DNA of 64,000 bases. Source: Forficula auricularia. Its lineage: Eukaryota > Arthropoda > Insecta > Dermaptera > Forficulidae. The stretch lies in NCBI GenBank assembly GCA_024734495.1, contig JALMQS010000615.1:1085173-1149172 (forward strand). The letters run 5' to 3'. Below are positions 1 to 13,400 of the stretch, in pieces. The notes beneath the pieces were generated by a model. That model saw only the letters and a program-made list of their open reading frames with translations, did not search any database and had not been told where the DNA came from. Both the position numbers and the translations under genes were made by a program. Position 1 is the stretch's first letter; every line of letters starts with the position of its first letter.

Positions 1-768
1 GAACCGAGCCGAACTGAATATATCTTAACCGAACCTATGGTACGCACACAACCATTCGCCGAACGTGCCTCAGTACGCTCATCTACGGTCAGGTTCCAAA
101 CTCGAACAATCTTTGCCAGTGGACTATAATCTTGGGCTCTGGCGCGAACTACTGGGCACTGTTGAAACACTCTTCTGAGTGACAATACGGCCTCAGCACT
201 TCCATCGATCTGCAAATTCAATGTCGCGAATCAAAGGGGAGCACGATACACGAAGGGACTCTTAGGGGCGCGGGACGGTTCTCCCAACGAGTGGGCTGTA
301 CCTTAAGGTCTGCAGAATTTATCCTATTTCCACAGTATTATCTTGGCGGCATCGTAACGGCACTCGCCCTAAGACTCTATCTATCAACCGGACCCAAGTT
401 AGTAGCCTCACGTCAGTTACCCCTGGATCAGGAAGACTTAAAGCATGTAATAGACTCTTTGGAGAGGCAGCAACGACCCAGCAACGAACATCCCACGAGC
501 TCCACTGGCCGCAATCCGAAGTGAGTAGGAAGCCCTGCAGCATCGGCGTAAACTGATTCGGGTGGTGATGCCCACCAGTATCGAAGGCACTCTCAGCATT
601 GGACTGGCGTTCCTAGTCGGTTGGTACCTCCGGAGACGACAGCGACCCGCCCCACCCCCGTCTACAGACAAAGAGGAGCCTACCCAACCCGAGGGAGAAC
701 ATGAGCACTGAAGGTTTTGGAAAAGTGACTTATCTTAGGAGAAGTCGACTTTTTAAAGGGGATGGTGA
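1..768 (+). mobile_element. 3' internal end of a Gypsy-type LTR retrotransposon
   Basis: This GC-richer block ends in a purine tract (AAAGGGGATGG, 756-766) directly before an LTR-like start, as expected for a 3' polypurine tract. An open stretch at 291-521 and a 47-codon ORF at 568-711 (one hydrophobic segment, then a Pro-rich tail) are present. Their products are not recognised. Positions 1-40 repeat a GAACCGAGCC-type sequence also seen near 53.27 and 54.06 kb. Confidence 0.4.
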
Positions 769-1175
769 TGTAGTATTCGCAAAACGCTAAAACTATCCAT
801 ATCATTTATTCAAGGGTTAGCCGGCCCTAGTTTGCCTACCAAATGTTTTTGATCTGCGTAAAGCACGTGGCGCGCGTGTGTGTGTAGCTGTGTAAGTGAG
901 CGGCTAGCGGACGTCAGGGATCCCCAGCGAGCGAGCCGCCAGCCGATAGCATACTCGAGAGGCGGGAAGCTGAGAATCCTAGCAGAGAGAAGTGAAATAG
1001 GCATTGTGGAGGAAATTGGAATATTTAGTGTATAATTGAAATAGGCATCCCGTGAAGGAATTTATCATTGTGCAGTGTGTAATCTTAAGCAGTAAATATT
1101 AAGTTAAATAATTGTTATAATCTCTAACCTAGTGAATAGGAAATCCGGCCGGTTATACTGTAAGTACAATCTACA
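769..1175 (+). repeat. Candidate LTR (412/mdg1-like start)
   Basis: The block starts TGTAGTATTCGC and ends AATCTACA, giving TG...CA ends and a 5-bp terminal inversion (TGTAG/CTACA). It is 407 bp and follows a polypurine tract. The TGTAGTAT start is like 412/mdg1 LTRs. The matching 5' LTR would lie left of the window. Confidence 0.45.
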
Positions 1176-1738
1176 ATCGATTGCTTTAGTTTTATATTAT
1201 TATATATTAAGTCCTACACGGCACAAGGTTGCCGATTCTTGTTAATTATATAGTATTTTGTTAATTATGTTTATTTTAGTAAAATATCTTATTTCACTAA
1301 AATAGACAATTGATATAGTTTACAGGTAGGTATTCAAAATCATAAGTAATTCGAAATGTTTAAGATTCCCTAAATTCTATCTTATCATTTTAATATTATA
1401 TATTATTAATAAATATTTTACTTAATAAAAGTATTTATTTTTATCTACAAATTCTAAATTGATATTTGATTTTCTTTTGTTTTATTTCTTTTATTTGTTA
1501 AGGCAATTATATCTTATTTTTAAGTATAGCGTATAGTGGGATAAAAATATATATATATATAACTGTAGCTAAGCTGAGGTGCTAATTTCGAAACGAATCT
1601 CATTCACTCTAGTATTAAATAAATGGTAATTTTATTTGACTTCAAATCAAAATTTATTTTCATTTTATATAAATAAATAGTATTTCAATAGTTTTTAAGG
1701 AATTTGGTGTTGGTACTTGGTGAAACATTTTTTAAAAT
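1176..1738. other. AT-rich DNA, nothing recognised
   Basis: Strongly AT-rich with a short AT microsatellite near 1548-1561. I see no gene or repeat family here. Confidence 0.5.
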
Positions 1739-2271
1739 TATTGGATAAAAATGCTTGGTAGGTTTCACATTAAGATATAAAAAAATAAAACGAATTTATT
1801 TTTAGAGAATCTTTAATCTCGATATATATATTTCGGGTGACTAACCCATCTTCAGGAGATACAGAAAGTAACTGACCTGAATAAGTCGAAATTGAATACA
1901 AGTCAATGGTAAAATTTATTTTTTAAGATAACAAAAGAGTAAATATTTAAAATTAGTGGAGGGAGAAAAGGTAGGAAGTCTACTTTGGATTAATTTTGAA
2001 TGGCCTTTTGAGCAATGAGGATTTCGAATTTGAATACAACTCAATGGTAAAATTTATTTTTTTAAGATAACGAAAGGGTAAATATTTAAAATTAGTGGAG
2101 GGAGAAGTCTATTTTGTTTAATTTTTGAATTCAGGTCAGTTACTTTCTGTTTCACCTGAAGATGGGCTAGTCACCCGAAATATATATATCGAGATTAAAG
2201 ATTCTCTAAAAATAAATTCGTTTTATTTTTTTATATCTTAATGTGAAACCTACCAAGTATTTTTATCCAAT
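1739..2271. mobile_element. Inverted-repeat element with hammerhead-like motif, copy 1
   Basis: Arms of about 140 bp (from 1740 and ending 2271) are inverted copies. They include ACCCATCTTCAGGAG on the left and CTGAAGATGGGCTAGTCACC on the right. Between the arms, two direct repeats (about 1885-2003 and 2024-2131) share AATTTATTTTTTAAGATAAC-type sequence. The motif matches other inverted-repeat elements in this window. Confidence 0.65.
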
Positions 2272-2289
2272 AAATAGTATTTCGGCTAA

Positions 2290-2480
2290 AATATTATATA
2301 AATAAAAAAAAGTATTTTTTAAACTGGATATCTCGAAAACTAAGCGAAATCTCAAGATAATGGTATTCTTCATTTTCGTTTTACTTGTGAGTACTATAAG
2401 AATCCATCGTCAGATCGCGGCGCCAGTTACCATAGACTCCCCCACATTTCCATACCAACTTTTCTTCCGAGGTTCCCCGG
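2290..2480. repeat. Dispersed repeat shared with 54.38-54.53 kb
   Basis: GAGTACTATAAGAATCCATC followed by GTCAGATCGCGGCGC occurs here and near 54480-54515, preceded in both by CTCGAAAACTAAGCGAAATC-like sequence. The family is not identified. Confidence 0.6.
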
Positions 2481-2576
2481 GTCGGCCAAATTCATTGTCC
2501 TCCAAAAGAAGACATGCCTGATTAGCTCGTTTATATATTTAATGCAAATGATATATTTTTTTAATATTCCACCTAC

Positions 2577-2783
2577 CTGTCATAAATTAATTCAAGTAGA
2601 AAGAGGTATCTTTCTTTTGCCGCCGTGTACGGGTGGTCCATGTCCTCGTTACTAATTTCTGTATACTTTTCATATTCGCTGATACAATCAACGCAGACAG
2701 CTTGGGATTCTGGAAAACGCCAAGAAATAATATCTGGAGAGCCAACCCAGGAAATGACCTCGCCACAGATGCGGACCGCCTCT
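2577..2783 (-). CDS. Candidate internal exon of an unidentified minus-strand gene
   Basis: On the minus strand, ATTTTCATGTACCATAG| precedes an open 207-nt stretch that ends GACAG|GTAGGT. Both ends are phase 2, so the exon is symmetric. The peptide (for example EVISWVGSPDIISWRFPESQ and AVCVDCISEYEKYTEISNED) has a balanced, protein-like composition, unlike the AT-rich noise around it. I do not recognise the family. It may belong to a gene lying left of the window or nested here, or be a captured gene fragment. No partner exon was found. Confidence 0.42.
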
Positions 2784-3227
2784 CTATGGTACATGAAAAT
2801 CAAACAATTCACATCAAATATCGTATTTGACCAGCTACTTATTATTATTATTATTAGTACTTTAAATCCCATAGAACGGTCTGTTCCAATTCGAGGTTGG
2901 CCATCGAGGCCTTTTATTTATTTCACTTTTCAAAAATAATTTCGGGCATGGTCTGCTTGAATCCCCGCCAGTCGGTAAATAAACATCAGAACATATAGTG
3001 GACTAAAAACATTTCCCTACTCAAAAATAAAAAATCATTTTGGAAAAGATTTTTTTTTACTTGGAAGAATAGGGACCTATTTTTTCAATTCATTTTTAAA
3101 AAAAATCTTTTTCACCTACATAACTTTTTAAAGATTCTAAAAAACGTAAACATAAAAAATGTAAATTTCATCCATTGAACATTGAGCCAGGTTTGATTTT
3201 TATTTTGTTATTCAAGTTGACTGGTTG

Positions 3228-3863
3228 TTATTATACCATACAGGGTATGGCAAGTATTGCAATCTTGCAAACAAAGAAGTGTTTTTTCCTTCTTGTTTTC
3301 AAAATATCTCAAAAACGGCTGAAACTATTTTGATAAAAGATATTGAGCAAAACCATGGCATTTCGCTCTACAAAAAAGCTCTAATAAGTAAATATCGAAA
3401 AAATTATATTTTTCGAGATAATAATTGTTTTGTCAAAATGTCTGTTAGTTAGTCTGTGCATTACCAAATATTGTGGACGAGTTAGCTCAAAAACTAGTTT
3501 GAATATCGAAACCAAATTTCACACGTAGTTTTGGACCATTGAGATTAAGAGCTGATTAGATTTTGGTGCATATCGACCCAAAATTAAGGGGGGGTGGAAG
3601 GGGGTTAAAAATTAAAAATCTAGGCCATTTGAGCAAACTCAACCAAATTTTGTATATATAATCAGTGGACCCCCAGAAGTCTAAAAATGCAAAAACTAAC
3701 CGCCCAAAATGGGGGGGGTTAAAAAATGAAAATCTTGGCCATTTACCAAACTCAACCAAATTTTGTATACATAATCAGTGCGAACCCAGAAGTATAAAAA
3801 TTCAAAAACTAACCCCCCTCCCCCTACATGATTATAAATAATTTTATGGGCAAGGTTGTATGG
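3228..3863 (+). mobile_element. TIR element family A, copy 1 (CATACAGGGTATGG type)
   Basis: It begins near ACCATACAGGGTATGG and ends GTATGGTAAAGTCAAGTGG. ACTTTACCATAC and GTATGGTAAAGT form the terminal inversion in better copies. Its second half holds repeats of CCAAATTTTGTATACATAAT with G-runs. No transposase is present, so it is non-autonomous. Confidence 0.7.
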
Positions 3864-4323
3864 TAAAGTCAAGTGGATGGCCTCATAAGAACGCGTCAGC
3901 TTATTTTAATTGTCATGGCTGCTTTTGACCCGTGTCTAAATAAAACAAGTTGCCAACACCTGCTATTCTGCTACCAATTCTAAGTTTGAACCTTGACTCC
4001 TCGCCACAGCACACCATTGCTGGAATCGATTGCATGCGGCATCCAAGTGGGGGGGATTCGAGGCCTTTTCCCGGGGCGGGGCCCCCCCTAGTCCCCCCAC
4101 CCCCTCAGTCCCACCTTACTCCCGTGCTATCCCCTTCGCTTAGTTGACGTTTAGTTGCTTATCATTGCAAACCGATAACTGAGCTCTTATACAAGAAAAT
4201 GACTAAATATTTTCATTCCAACTATTAATATTCCTATTTCGCCTTCTATTTCCGGGAAATTGAAACATTTTTGGGGGTTAATTGATTTACGTACATTTTG
4301 GGAGCCCATTACTGCCGCCGTCC

Positions 4324-4423
4324 ATGATGCTCTTGCAGGCCGGCACCCTCGTATTCCGGACCGCAATCTTTGTTGGACTAGCCTCTGTTGTTACAACTAT
4401 TATTTATTTTACACCATCTCCTA
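4324..4423 (+). CDS. MCORP: MCORP alternative first exon 1a
   Basis: ATG-ATG opens 33 codons plus one base, then donor A|GTAAGT (phase 1). The product is Met-Met, a short stretch, RTAI, then a strongly hydrophobic run ending Y-F-T-P-S-P, a good signal anchor. The second ATG at 4327 would also work. The codon completed at exon 2 gives Thr. Upstream is ordinary AT-rich DNA, and I see no clear TATA. It matches exon 1b in length and phase, so the two look like alternative, promoter-linked first exons. Confidence 0.7.
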
Positions 4424-7400
4424 GTAAGTTATTTTATTTATACTTTATTATTTTCATTATTATACAAACTCTCTGACGAAAATATTGATTACCTCATGAA
4501 TATTAACGAATTGAATTAATTAAGATTTTACATTATTATTTACATAAAATCACACTTGTAATAAATAAAAATCTCCAATTTTTGTATCTCTCAAACTGAA
4601 CTTACAAAAAAAATGGTGGTCTCCATCAAGGGACGAATTTCCACTATGAAAAGTCCTCCCTTATGTTAGACAAAATCTTCTTTTTTTTTACCTAATAAAT
4701 TATAAATACTTTCTTTTGGATACGAACTGGTAGAATTCAAATAATCAACTGTTGTGGTCATCACACAACTTTCACATTCTCAGTTATTTATTAAAATATT
4801 ATCGCGAGCTAATTTACACCCCCTTCCTTTATTTCACTCGGATTAGAATTGATACACGACTAATAACTCATGACACTTATAAGGGGGCGTCCCTAAATTA
4901 CGTGAGGCGTTTAGGGGGTGGGGGTGGGGAATCGGAAAATATTTTTTCTCGCAAGAAACGGTGTGAAATTCCTAGAAAACTGGGTTAAATTAAGTAATAA
5001 TAATAATAATAATAGTCTTAAATAAAAATAATTAAATAAATTATGTTTTTTAAATAAATCCAACTCAATCAAACACAGATTAACACTAAAAATACACATT
5101 TTGAAAAATCTCACGTGAGAGTAAAGTGGAGGGGTCGAGCCAAATCTCACGGCATCTCACCAAGGGGGAGGGGGTGGTCGAAAAATTGGCAAAATCGCTT
5201 CACGTAATTTAGGGATGCCCGCTAAGTACACCATTTAAAAAAAACGAAAAATCTTTCATGAAAATGTCCACTTCCGGTGTTTTGATTTCAATCAAAAGCT
5301 TGCTGTACACTCCTTTTAACTTTTATCAAGCTTAAGTTTTGAATTTCTTAGCTCTAAGACTTATGGTTACGCAGAGGGGTACATCTTATTATATTAAACG
5401 AGCAATGTTTATATATATATATATATATATCCGGTCGGTTTCTCGAAAACGGCTCTAACAATTTGGATGAAATTCACGGGTTAGGAGGGTTTTGTGTTGG
5501 ACATTCGATCTGTCGCGGTCTCATCTTCGGCTAAGTTGTTTTTGATGCTTTTTTGTTAATTGAAATAATTATTCACAGGTGAGTGTCTCGATAAAAATGT
5601 TTATTTACACTTTTATTCAATTTCCTTTTAACAAATTATTGGTTTTTACTTTACCATACATGGTATGGTCAAGTATTGTAATCGTACATGAAAAAAGTGT
5701 TTTTTTTCCTCCTTTTTTTCAAAATATCTAAAAAACGGCTGAAACTATTTTGATTAAAAAAATTAAGCAAAACCATGGCATTTAGGTCTACAAAAAAGCT
5801 TTAATAAGTGAACATCGAAAAAATAATATTTTTCGAGATAATAATTATTTTGTCAAAATGTCTGTTACTCTGTGCTTTACCAAATTTGTGGACGAACTAG
5901 TTCAAAACCTAGTATGAAATATCGAAACCAAACTTCATGGGTAGTTTTGGTCCATTGAGATTATGAGCTGATTAGATTTTGGTGTATATCAACCCAAAAT
6001 TAAGGGGGGTCGAGGGGGGTCAAAAATTAAAAATCTAGGTCGTTTGAGCAAACTCAACCAAATTTTGTATACATAATCAGTGAACCCCCAGAAGTTTAAA
6101 AATTCAAAAACTAACCGCCCGAAATGGAGGGGGGGTCAAAAAATGAAAATCTTTGCCATTTATCAAACTCAACCAAATTTTTTATACATAATCAGTGGGA
6201 CCCAAGAAGTCTAAAAATGCAAAAACTAACTGCCCGAAATGGGGGGGGGGGGGCGGAGGGTCAAAAATGAAAATCTTGGCCATTTATCAAACTAAACCAA
6301 ATTTTGTATACATAATCAGTGGGTCCCAGGAGTCTAAAAATGCAAAAACTAACCCCCCTACATGATTATAAATAATTTTATTAAATATTAAATATAAGTG
6401 AGGGGCCAGGTTGTATGGTAAGTGGATGGCCACATCAGAACACGTCAGCTTATTTAATTTTACATCCCACAATAAGATTATTACAATTACCTATTATTAT
6501 ATATTAAAAATTGGGCAATTTATTTGATTAAAAATGGAGTTTTAAATCCCACAAATATTAATTTGACAATTTAATTGATTAACTCAAAAATTGTTATTTA
6601 ATTTAAAAAAAATTATACCGTATTTATTTATATACCTATATACACATAATCCTGTGGGCCTCTAAAGGCTTGAAATACGCGTGGGTGGGGGTGGCGGGGT
6701 GCAAGAGGTGGGGTTCAGTAGTGGGGGGCCGGGGTCCCGGGGGAGGTACAGGGTTTCCGGGGCGGGGTGGGGGTCCGGGGGGCGAGGGGTTTCGGGGATT
6801 AATATCTACTCTTATTAAACGAGCAAAAATTTTCCGAGCATCGCTCGGTGGCCAGGTACTACATACTTACATACATAGTGACCAATGGATTTTTTGCTCC
6901 TTTTTGGCCTCTGGGGACCATAATTTCCTGTTTTATCTCCTAAATTCGATTTCCAACTATTGAGGGCATTGATTCCTTCCACCTAGAAGTTACAAAATGA
7001 AATTAACTTTATTCATCTCTGAGATACAAGCTCTCAAAGTACCAGGATCCAGACAGGCCATCGCAATACTTAACATTACTATGTTCTATAGAATATAAAT
7101 GAGAAAGTAAAAATTAAAAACTACATCCTCTTCAATTTTGCTTCTAATGGAATTTGCCGTAGAGTAAACAGTTTAGGAGTTATAATCAATGAGGTGTGAT
7201 TTTACGGTATTTTTTGACATCTTCAAGGGTCGATTACCCCTAAAAACAACTCGATTTGGCGAGTAAGAATTTTGCTTTCGGGGTGTGTGCTGATCACATT
7301 ACAGTATGGGATATATGTTATTTGGGTTCTGAAATCATCTTCCAAAAATAATTTTTATAAAAAAAAATAAATAAAACCGACTTCAAAAAACTTAAATGCA

Positions 7401-10400
7401 ACAAATAAAATAATCAAATAAAATCCACTAAAAGTTAAAAAATAATTATTATATTTAGTTACAACTAAACGACGAAATATTAACATGAAATTACTTTTTG
7501 AAGTCGGTGCCAAACAAACTATACCTATACCCAGGTAACACACAATATCCTCAGAATATTCTAAGAAGATTTATGTCCTTAGAATATCCTTAGAATATTC
7601 TGAGGATATTGTGGTTACCTGGGTAAGCGAGTGTGTCATGTTAATATTTCGTCGTTTAGTTGTAACTAAATACGATAATTATTTTATACCTTTTAGTGCA
7701 TTTTATTTTATTTTTAAGTTCTTATTATTTTATTTGTTGCATTTAATTTTTTTGAAGTCAGTTTTCTTTTCTTTTATAAAAATTATTTTTATTTTTCTCT
7801 TTTCAGTGATTTTATTAATAGTGACTTAATATAATACCTTGCATGCATCTCGTAAGAGAATGAATCAGAAAATGACAATAAAATTAAATTCATAAATATA
7901 GAAATTCTCTCGAAACATTTGCTGGTTTTAAATGAATGTTTTAATATTGATTTTTTTTATAAAAGATTTGATTTATTATAATTTCGATTATTTGCTCATA
8001 AGAATTGGAGATTTACGTTATTTCGTCGTTGATCAAATCATCAGAACTTGACCAAATTAATATGGCACCATCCCTAAGATACCCTCTTTCCAATATAAAA
8101 ATAACTATTATATCAGACTATATATGTACTATATATAGACTATATTATGTAGACTATTATATCAGTGTTGTACCGGGGTGGGGGGGGGGGGCACCGGAAT
8201 CTAAGGAGCATAGCCTCCTAGTCAGCCAGTAAGATGCCCGCCGAAGGCAGGCTTCGCAGCTGGTTATTAGTATTTATTCATCTTATGGCCTCTCTCTTTT
8301 GATTATTATTATTTGCCTGCATGTACAAAAGAAAAGTTTTAGAGAAACTAAAACTCATGGATATGATATAGGTACCTACCTAAATATGTACATAAATATA
8401 AAATCGGCTACTTTATTTCATCTTGCTTGTTAGATTTAATCAAACAAGGTCATGAAATTTATTTATCAAACGTGATTTTAATATTCCATCCAAAACTTTA
8501 AAAAATGTACCTAAGTAGCGAATGAAAACAAAAACAGAGTTGAACGTATCCATTCAGGTGTTCTTTACTTTCGCTTTTCGATTGTACTCTTAATTGAACT
8601 TCCGTAAGGTAGAGAGAGGGAGAATGGATGGTTCTCCTTTCCCTCTCGAAACCTCCATCCTCTTAACATTTGAAGATTGAGGACCTTGTGGTCCGTTAGC
8701 ATTGAAGGTGTTGAGGATGATGGAGCGCCGTGAAGCCGGCTGCTGCGTTCGAACAGCCATTGTCCTGACCCTGGTCACCACTGTTATTGCAATCCTCTGG
8801 TTACAACCTTTACCGGGTAATCGTCCATTTCAATATGTTTCCTACCTACTGGGACCCGCTACTTCTTTCAATTTCTTGATTGAAAAGTGAAATGTAAATT
8901 TTCTGGGAAAACATTTTTACTTTTAATATTCAATATATTATAAATAAATCATGACGTATGTACATGGTACACATATTAGAACTAAGAACTTGTTTGTTTA
9001 TTTTCTATATCAATAATAATAATTACATTGTTGTTGCCATGACAACCACTAATTAGAATCAATTAAAATTAGATAAGTTAGTTGTATCACCATATGGGTT
9101 TTCTTAGGATTTTTTTGAAATTTAGACGGATTATTATTTAAATATTTATTCTCTATCGATTGGTGGCAAAACGAAATTTATGAACAATATACGTAGTTCC
9201 GGAGATATTAAATTTCAAAAATCGAGTTTTTCAGGCTCTTTTAACATTGCACTATACGGGATATCGGAAAGTTTACTGGTACATAATTAATTATAATTAA
9301 GAAACTCTTATTACCATGGTTATAAAAATCTAAACCAACATTAAACAATAACTAATACATTTTTAAGACAATTTTAATTCATAGTTACAACACAGTTTCT
9401 GAGATAATAATGAATAAATAATGAAAAATGTATAATCAAAAATTTACACTAAAAACAAGCTGGCAACAACGCATGTATTTAACCTAAAATATGGGTTAAC
9501 TTTAGTAATTTTTTAATGTTTTTTCGCTTCAGCCATTATCACAACAGCTTTCAATCGCTTATTAAGAACTTTTTGTTTTATAAATCTCCCTTTATAATGT
9601 ACTTTATCTGTCATTTCTATGATAAAATATATACTTACAAGTTCGGACAGTGTTGCCAGATTTGTCAAACGAGCACGGGATTGGCTAGTAGGGGTACATA
9701 AACAGCAAAAAGATTATGAATTATAAATAACTTATGAGGAGAATTTTCTAGGTTAGGTTTCACAAAAGGAAATATTAAAACAAATATATGTTTATTTGAG
9801 TTTGATTCACTCGATATATATTTCGGGTTACTAGCCCATCTTCAGGAGTTCAAATAAAAACTGAATACAAATTTGTAAAAACGTTTAACAAGTAAAATTT
9901 TGAGAGAGAAGAGTACATTCAGAAAGTTTCATCAACAACTTCTGGTTCTTCTCTCTCAAAATTTTACTTGTTTATCGTTTTTACAAATTTGTATTCAGTT
10001 TTTATTTGAACTCCTGAAGATGGGCTAGTAACCCGAAATATATATCGAGTGAATCAAACTCAAATAAACATACATTTGTTTTAATATTTCCTCTTTGTGA
10101 AACTAACCTAGAAAATTTTCTTCTTCCTCTTTGTGAAACTAACCTAGAAAATTCTCCTCATAAGTTATTTATAATGTTTCACCTAGAACCGACACCTAAA
10201 TCCTTAAAAAAATTATTAATTATGAAACCTTATTGTCTGTACTATATACTCTAGCATTAACTTTTTGCTAGTATAGTCGCGAAACAACTACATTAATATC
10301 ATCATCATCATTGAGTATACAGTCCTAAGACTGGTTTGATGCAACAATCCGTCTCCACTCGACTCTGTCCCCCGCCAGCTGTTTGACCTCTCTAAATGTG

Positions 10401-13400
10401 TGGCATCCCATATCCCCAATTATTTGGTTGAAATATTCTAATCTGGGTCTTCCCCTTCCCCTTTTCTTTCCCACCTCCCTCCAAGATATCCCTAAGCAGT
10501 CCCCCATGTCTCAGTGTGTGCCCCATCATCTGACCTCTTCTCTTCTTCAGACTCTTGCACAAGGTTCTTCTTTCTCCGATTCTTCCAAGAACTTTTTCAT
10601 TTGTAATGTTATCCATCCATTTGATATTCATCATTCTTCTGTAGCACCACATTTCGAAAGCCTCTAATCTCTTTCTCTCCGCTTTTCTAATTGTCCAGGT
10701 TTCACACCCGTACATGGTTATGCTCCATACATATGTCTTCAATAGCAACTTCCTGTTTTCTAAGCTGATTGAGGAGGAGCAGAGTAGTTTTTGTTTTGAA
10801 TTAAACCCCATTTTTGCTTGGGCAATTAATATATATATCAATATTTCTATTTTTGTTTTTACTCAAGTTTTAATAACTATAAGTCAAGATTGACTTTGGC
10901 CTTGAAAAAAATTTCAGTGGTTGACTCGAAATTTCGGAGTAGTTACTTGGGGAGTCGGATTTTGAGTATAAATGTTGTGGAATTCGAAAATGAAGCAAGC
11001 AGGATAGGAGTTCAAGTCTTTGGCTGTTAAACGGACAAACTGACAAATACACTCGAACCAAGATTATATATTTCACGCATTGAAGAGTCAAGGCATGGAT
11101 ATGGGCTATATTCTTTTGTTAAGAAACACCTACGAAGGATGTCAAGCTAGAATTCAGATGGAAGAATCTGGTCCTTTCTTTGACGTCGAAAGAGGAGTAA
11201 GACAGGGAGACCCGCTATCACCTCTTTTGTTTAATTGTGCCTTGGAGCAAATATTTAGACAGTTGGATTGGCATCAAAAGAAATTCGGCTTAAACATTTA
11301 TGGAAGATATGTCAATAACTTGAGATTCGCTGATGATTTGATACTTATGGCGACGTCAGAGGAACAAATTACCGATATGATTAGAGATGTATGTAGAGAG
11401 AGTGAAGTGGCAGGTCTGAAAATTAATACTAGAAAATCTTTAATTATAACGAACGGTCCCAGTATAAATGTAAAGATGAAGGACGACTTACCACCAATAC
11501 AAACTAAAGAAAATGCAATTTATTTGGGACAAGTCATATCGTTTAAGAATAAAATGGATCTCGAAATTAAAAGAAGGAAAAGTCAATCATGGAGCAAGTT
11601 CTGGGGATTAAAGTACATTTTTAAAAATAATGATATCTCTCTTCAGAATAAGATTAAAGTTTACAAAAGATGTATTATACCAATACTTATATATGGAGCC
11701 CAGACTTGGACAACTACAGCAAAAACTCTACTTATATTGGAGAGAACACAGAGGGCCATGATAAGATCGATTTTGAAGATAAAGAGAATGGATCGCATAA
11801 CAACAGAATCCATGTATAAAAGAACAGGGATCGAGGACCTGAGAATAATAATTAAAAGGTACAAATGGAATTGGGCGGGTCATCTGGTTAGGAGTCAAGA
11901 CGATAGATGGTCCAAGATACTAACAGAATGGTGCCCAATAACTATGAAAAGGAAAAGAGGAAGACAAAATGCGAGATGGAGCGACGACATCGCGGAGATG
12001 ATGGGTAGGGATTGGTGTAGAACTGCGAGACAAAGAAGAGCATGGCAATTCCTTGGAGAGGCCTATGCCCGGAAGGGCCTAGTTTCATATAATTAATTGT
12101 AATTGAAGTTTTGTTTGTAATTATGTTAAATAAAAGGCTTATTATTATTATTATTATTATTATCAATATTTCTATTTTTGTTTTTACTCAAGTTTTAATA
12201 ACTATAAGTCAAGATTGACTTTGGCCTTGAAAAAAAATTTCAGTGGTTGACTCGAAATTTCGGAGTAGTTACTTGGGGAGTCGGATTTTGAGTATAAATG
12301 TTGTGGAATTCGAAAATGAAGCAAGCAGGATAGGAGTTCAAGTCTTTGGCTGTTAAACGGACAAACTGACAAATACACTCGAGAGCAAAAAAATCACCCC
12401 CCCCCACACCCACAAATTTTCACTACGAACTTGAATATTTTTTAAATTAATTTTTTTTGCAAATACTATTTTGATTAAATTAAAGTACACACTATTAGGT
12501 CTTAAAAATAAAAACGCAAAATGTTTACCTTTGACCTGCAAAATCATGAGATTACTAAAACAAAAACAAAAGATTCCGAAATTGCTCGTTTGAGATAAGG
12601 ATGTTTGTGGGATTTCGAGAAGGTATAAAAGGGTAATCAAACAATGAAATTAGTAAAATAAGCATTTATCAATACGAGGTATTGTACCTCCGCTAGCCTG
12701 AATTACAGCTTGCATTCGATGTTTTATCGAAGAAATCAATTTTTTTTTAAATCTTGCGGTATCATATCCCATTCTTCAATTCTTCTTCTTAATTCCGGTT
12801 TGAATCTCTCAGAGACTAGTAGGTACCGTGTTTCTTGATCGTACGCGTTTTTTCAGTTCGCCCCATAGATGCTCAATGGGATTGAGATCTGGGCTTCGAG
12901 CATAACCGGCACTTCAACCTCTTCCAAGTACTGGCGTACTATAGCAGCGGTGTGTGGCCTTGCGTTATCTTGCATGAAAATGAAATTTTCGCCGATATAT
13001 CCGGAAAAAGGCACTAGGTGATCTACCAGGATCTCTTCGATGTAGCGTTGAGAAGTTGATCGAGGGCCGATATTGGGCCCTGTGATGAATACCAGTTCAG
13101 TTTTCACCTCCAGCGACATGCCTCCCCAGAACATGAACGAACCGCCGCCATATGGGACACTCATAGAAATGCAGCACTGAGCGAAACGCTCACTAGGTCT
13201 TCGGTAGATTCTTCCTCGACCGTCGTTACCATGAAGACACATCCTGCACTCGTCAGAGAACAGTACTTTTTTCCATTGAACCATAGTCCAATTCACGTGA
13301 TTTCGAGCAAACTGAAGGCCTGCTTGCCGGTGGGCTGGGGTCAATTTCGGGCAGGTTGCTGGTCTGTATGCTATTAGGCCTGCTTCGGCTAGTCTCCTTC

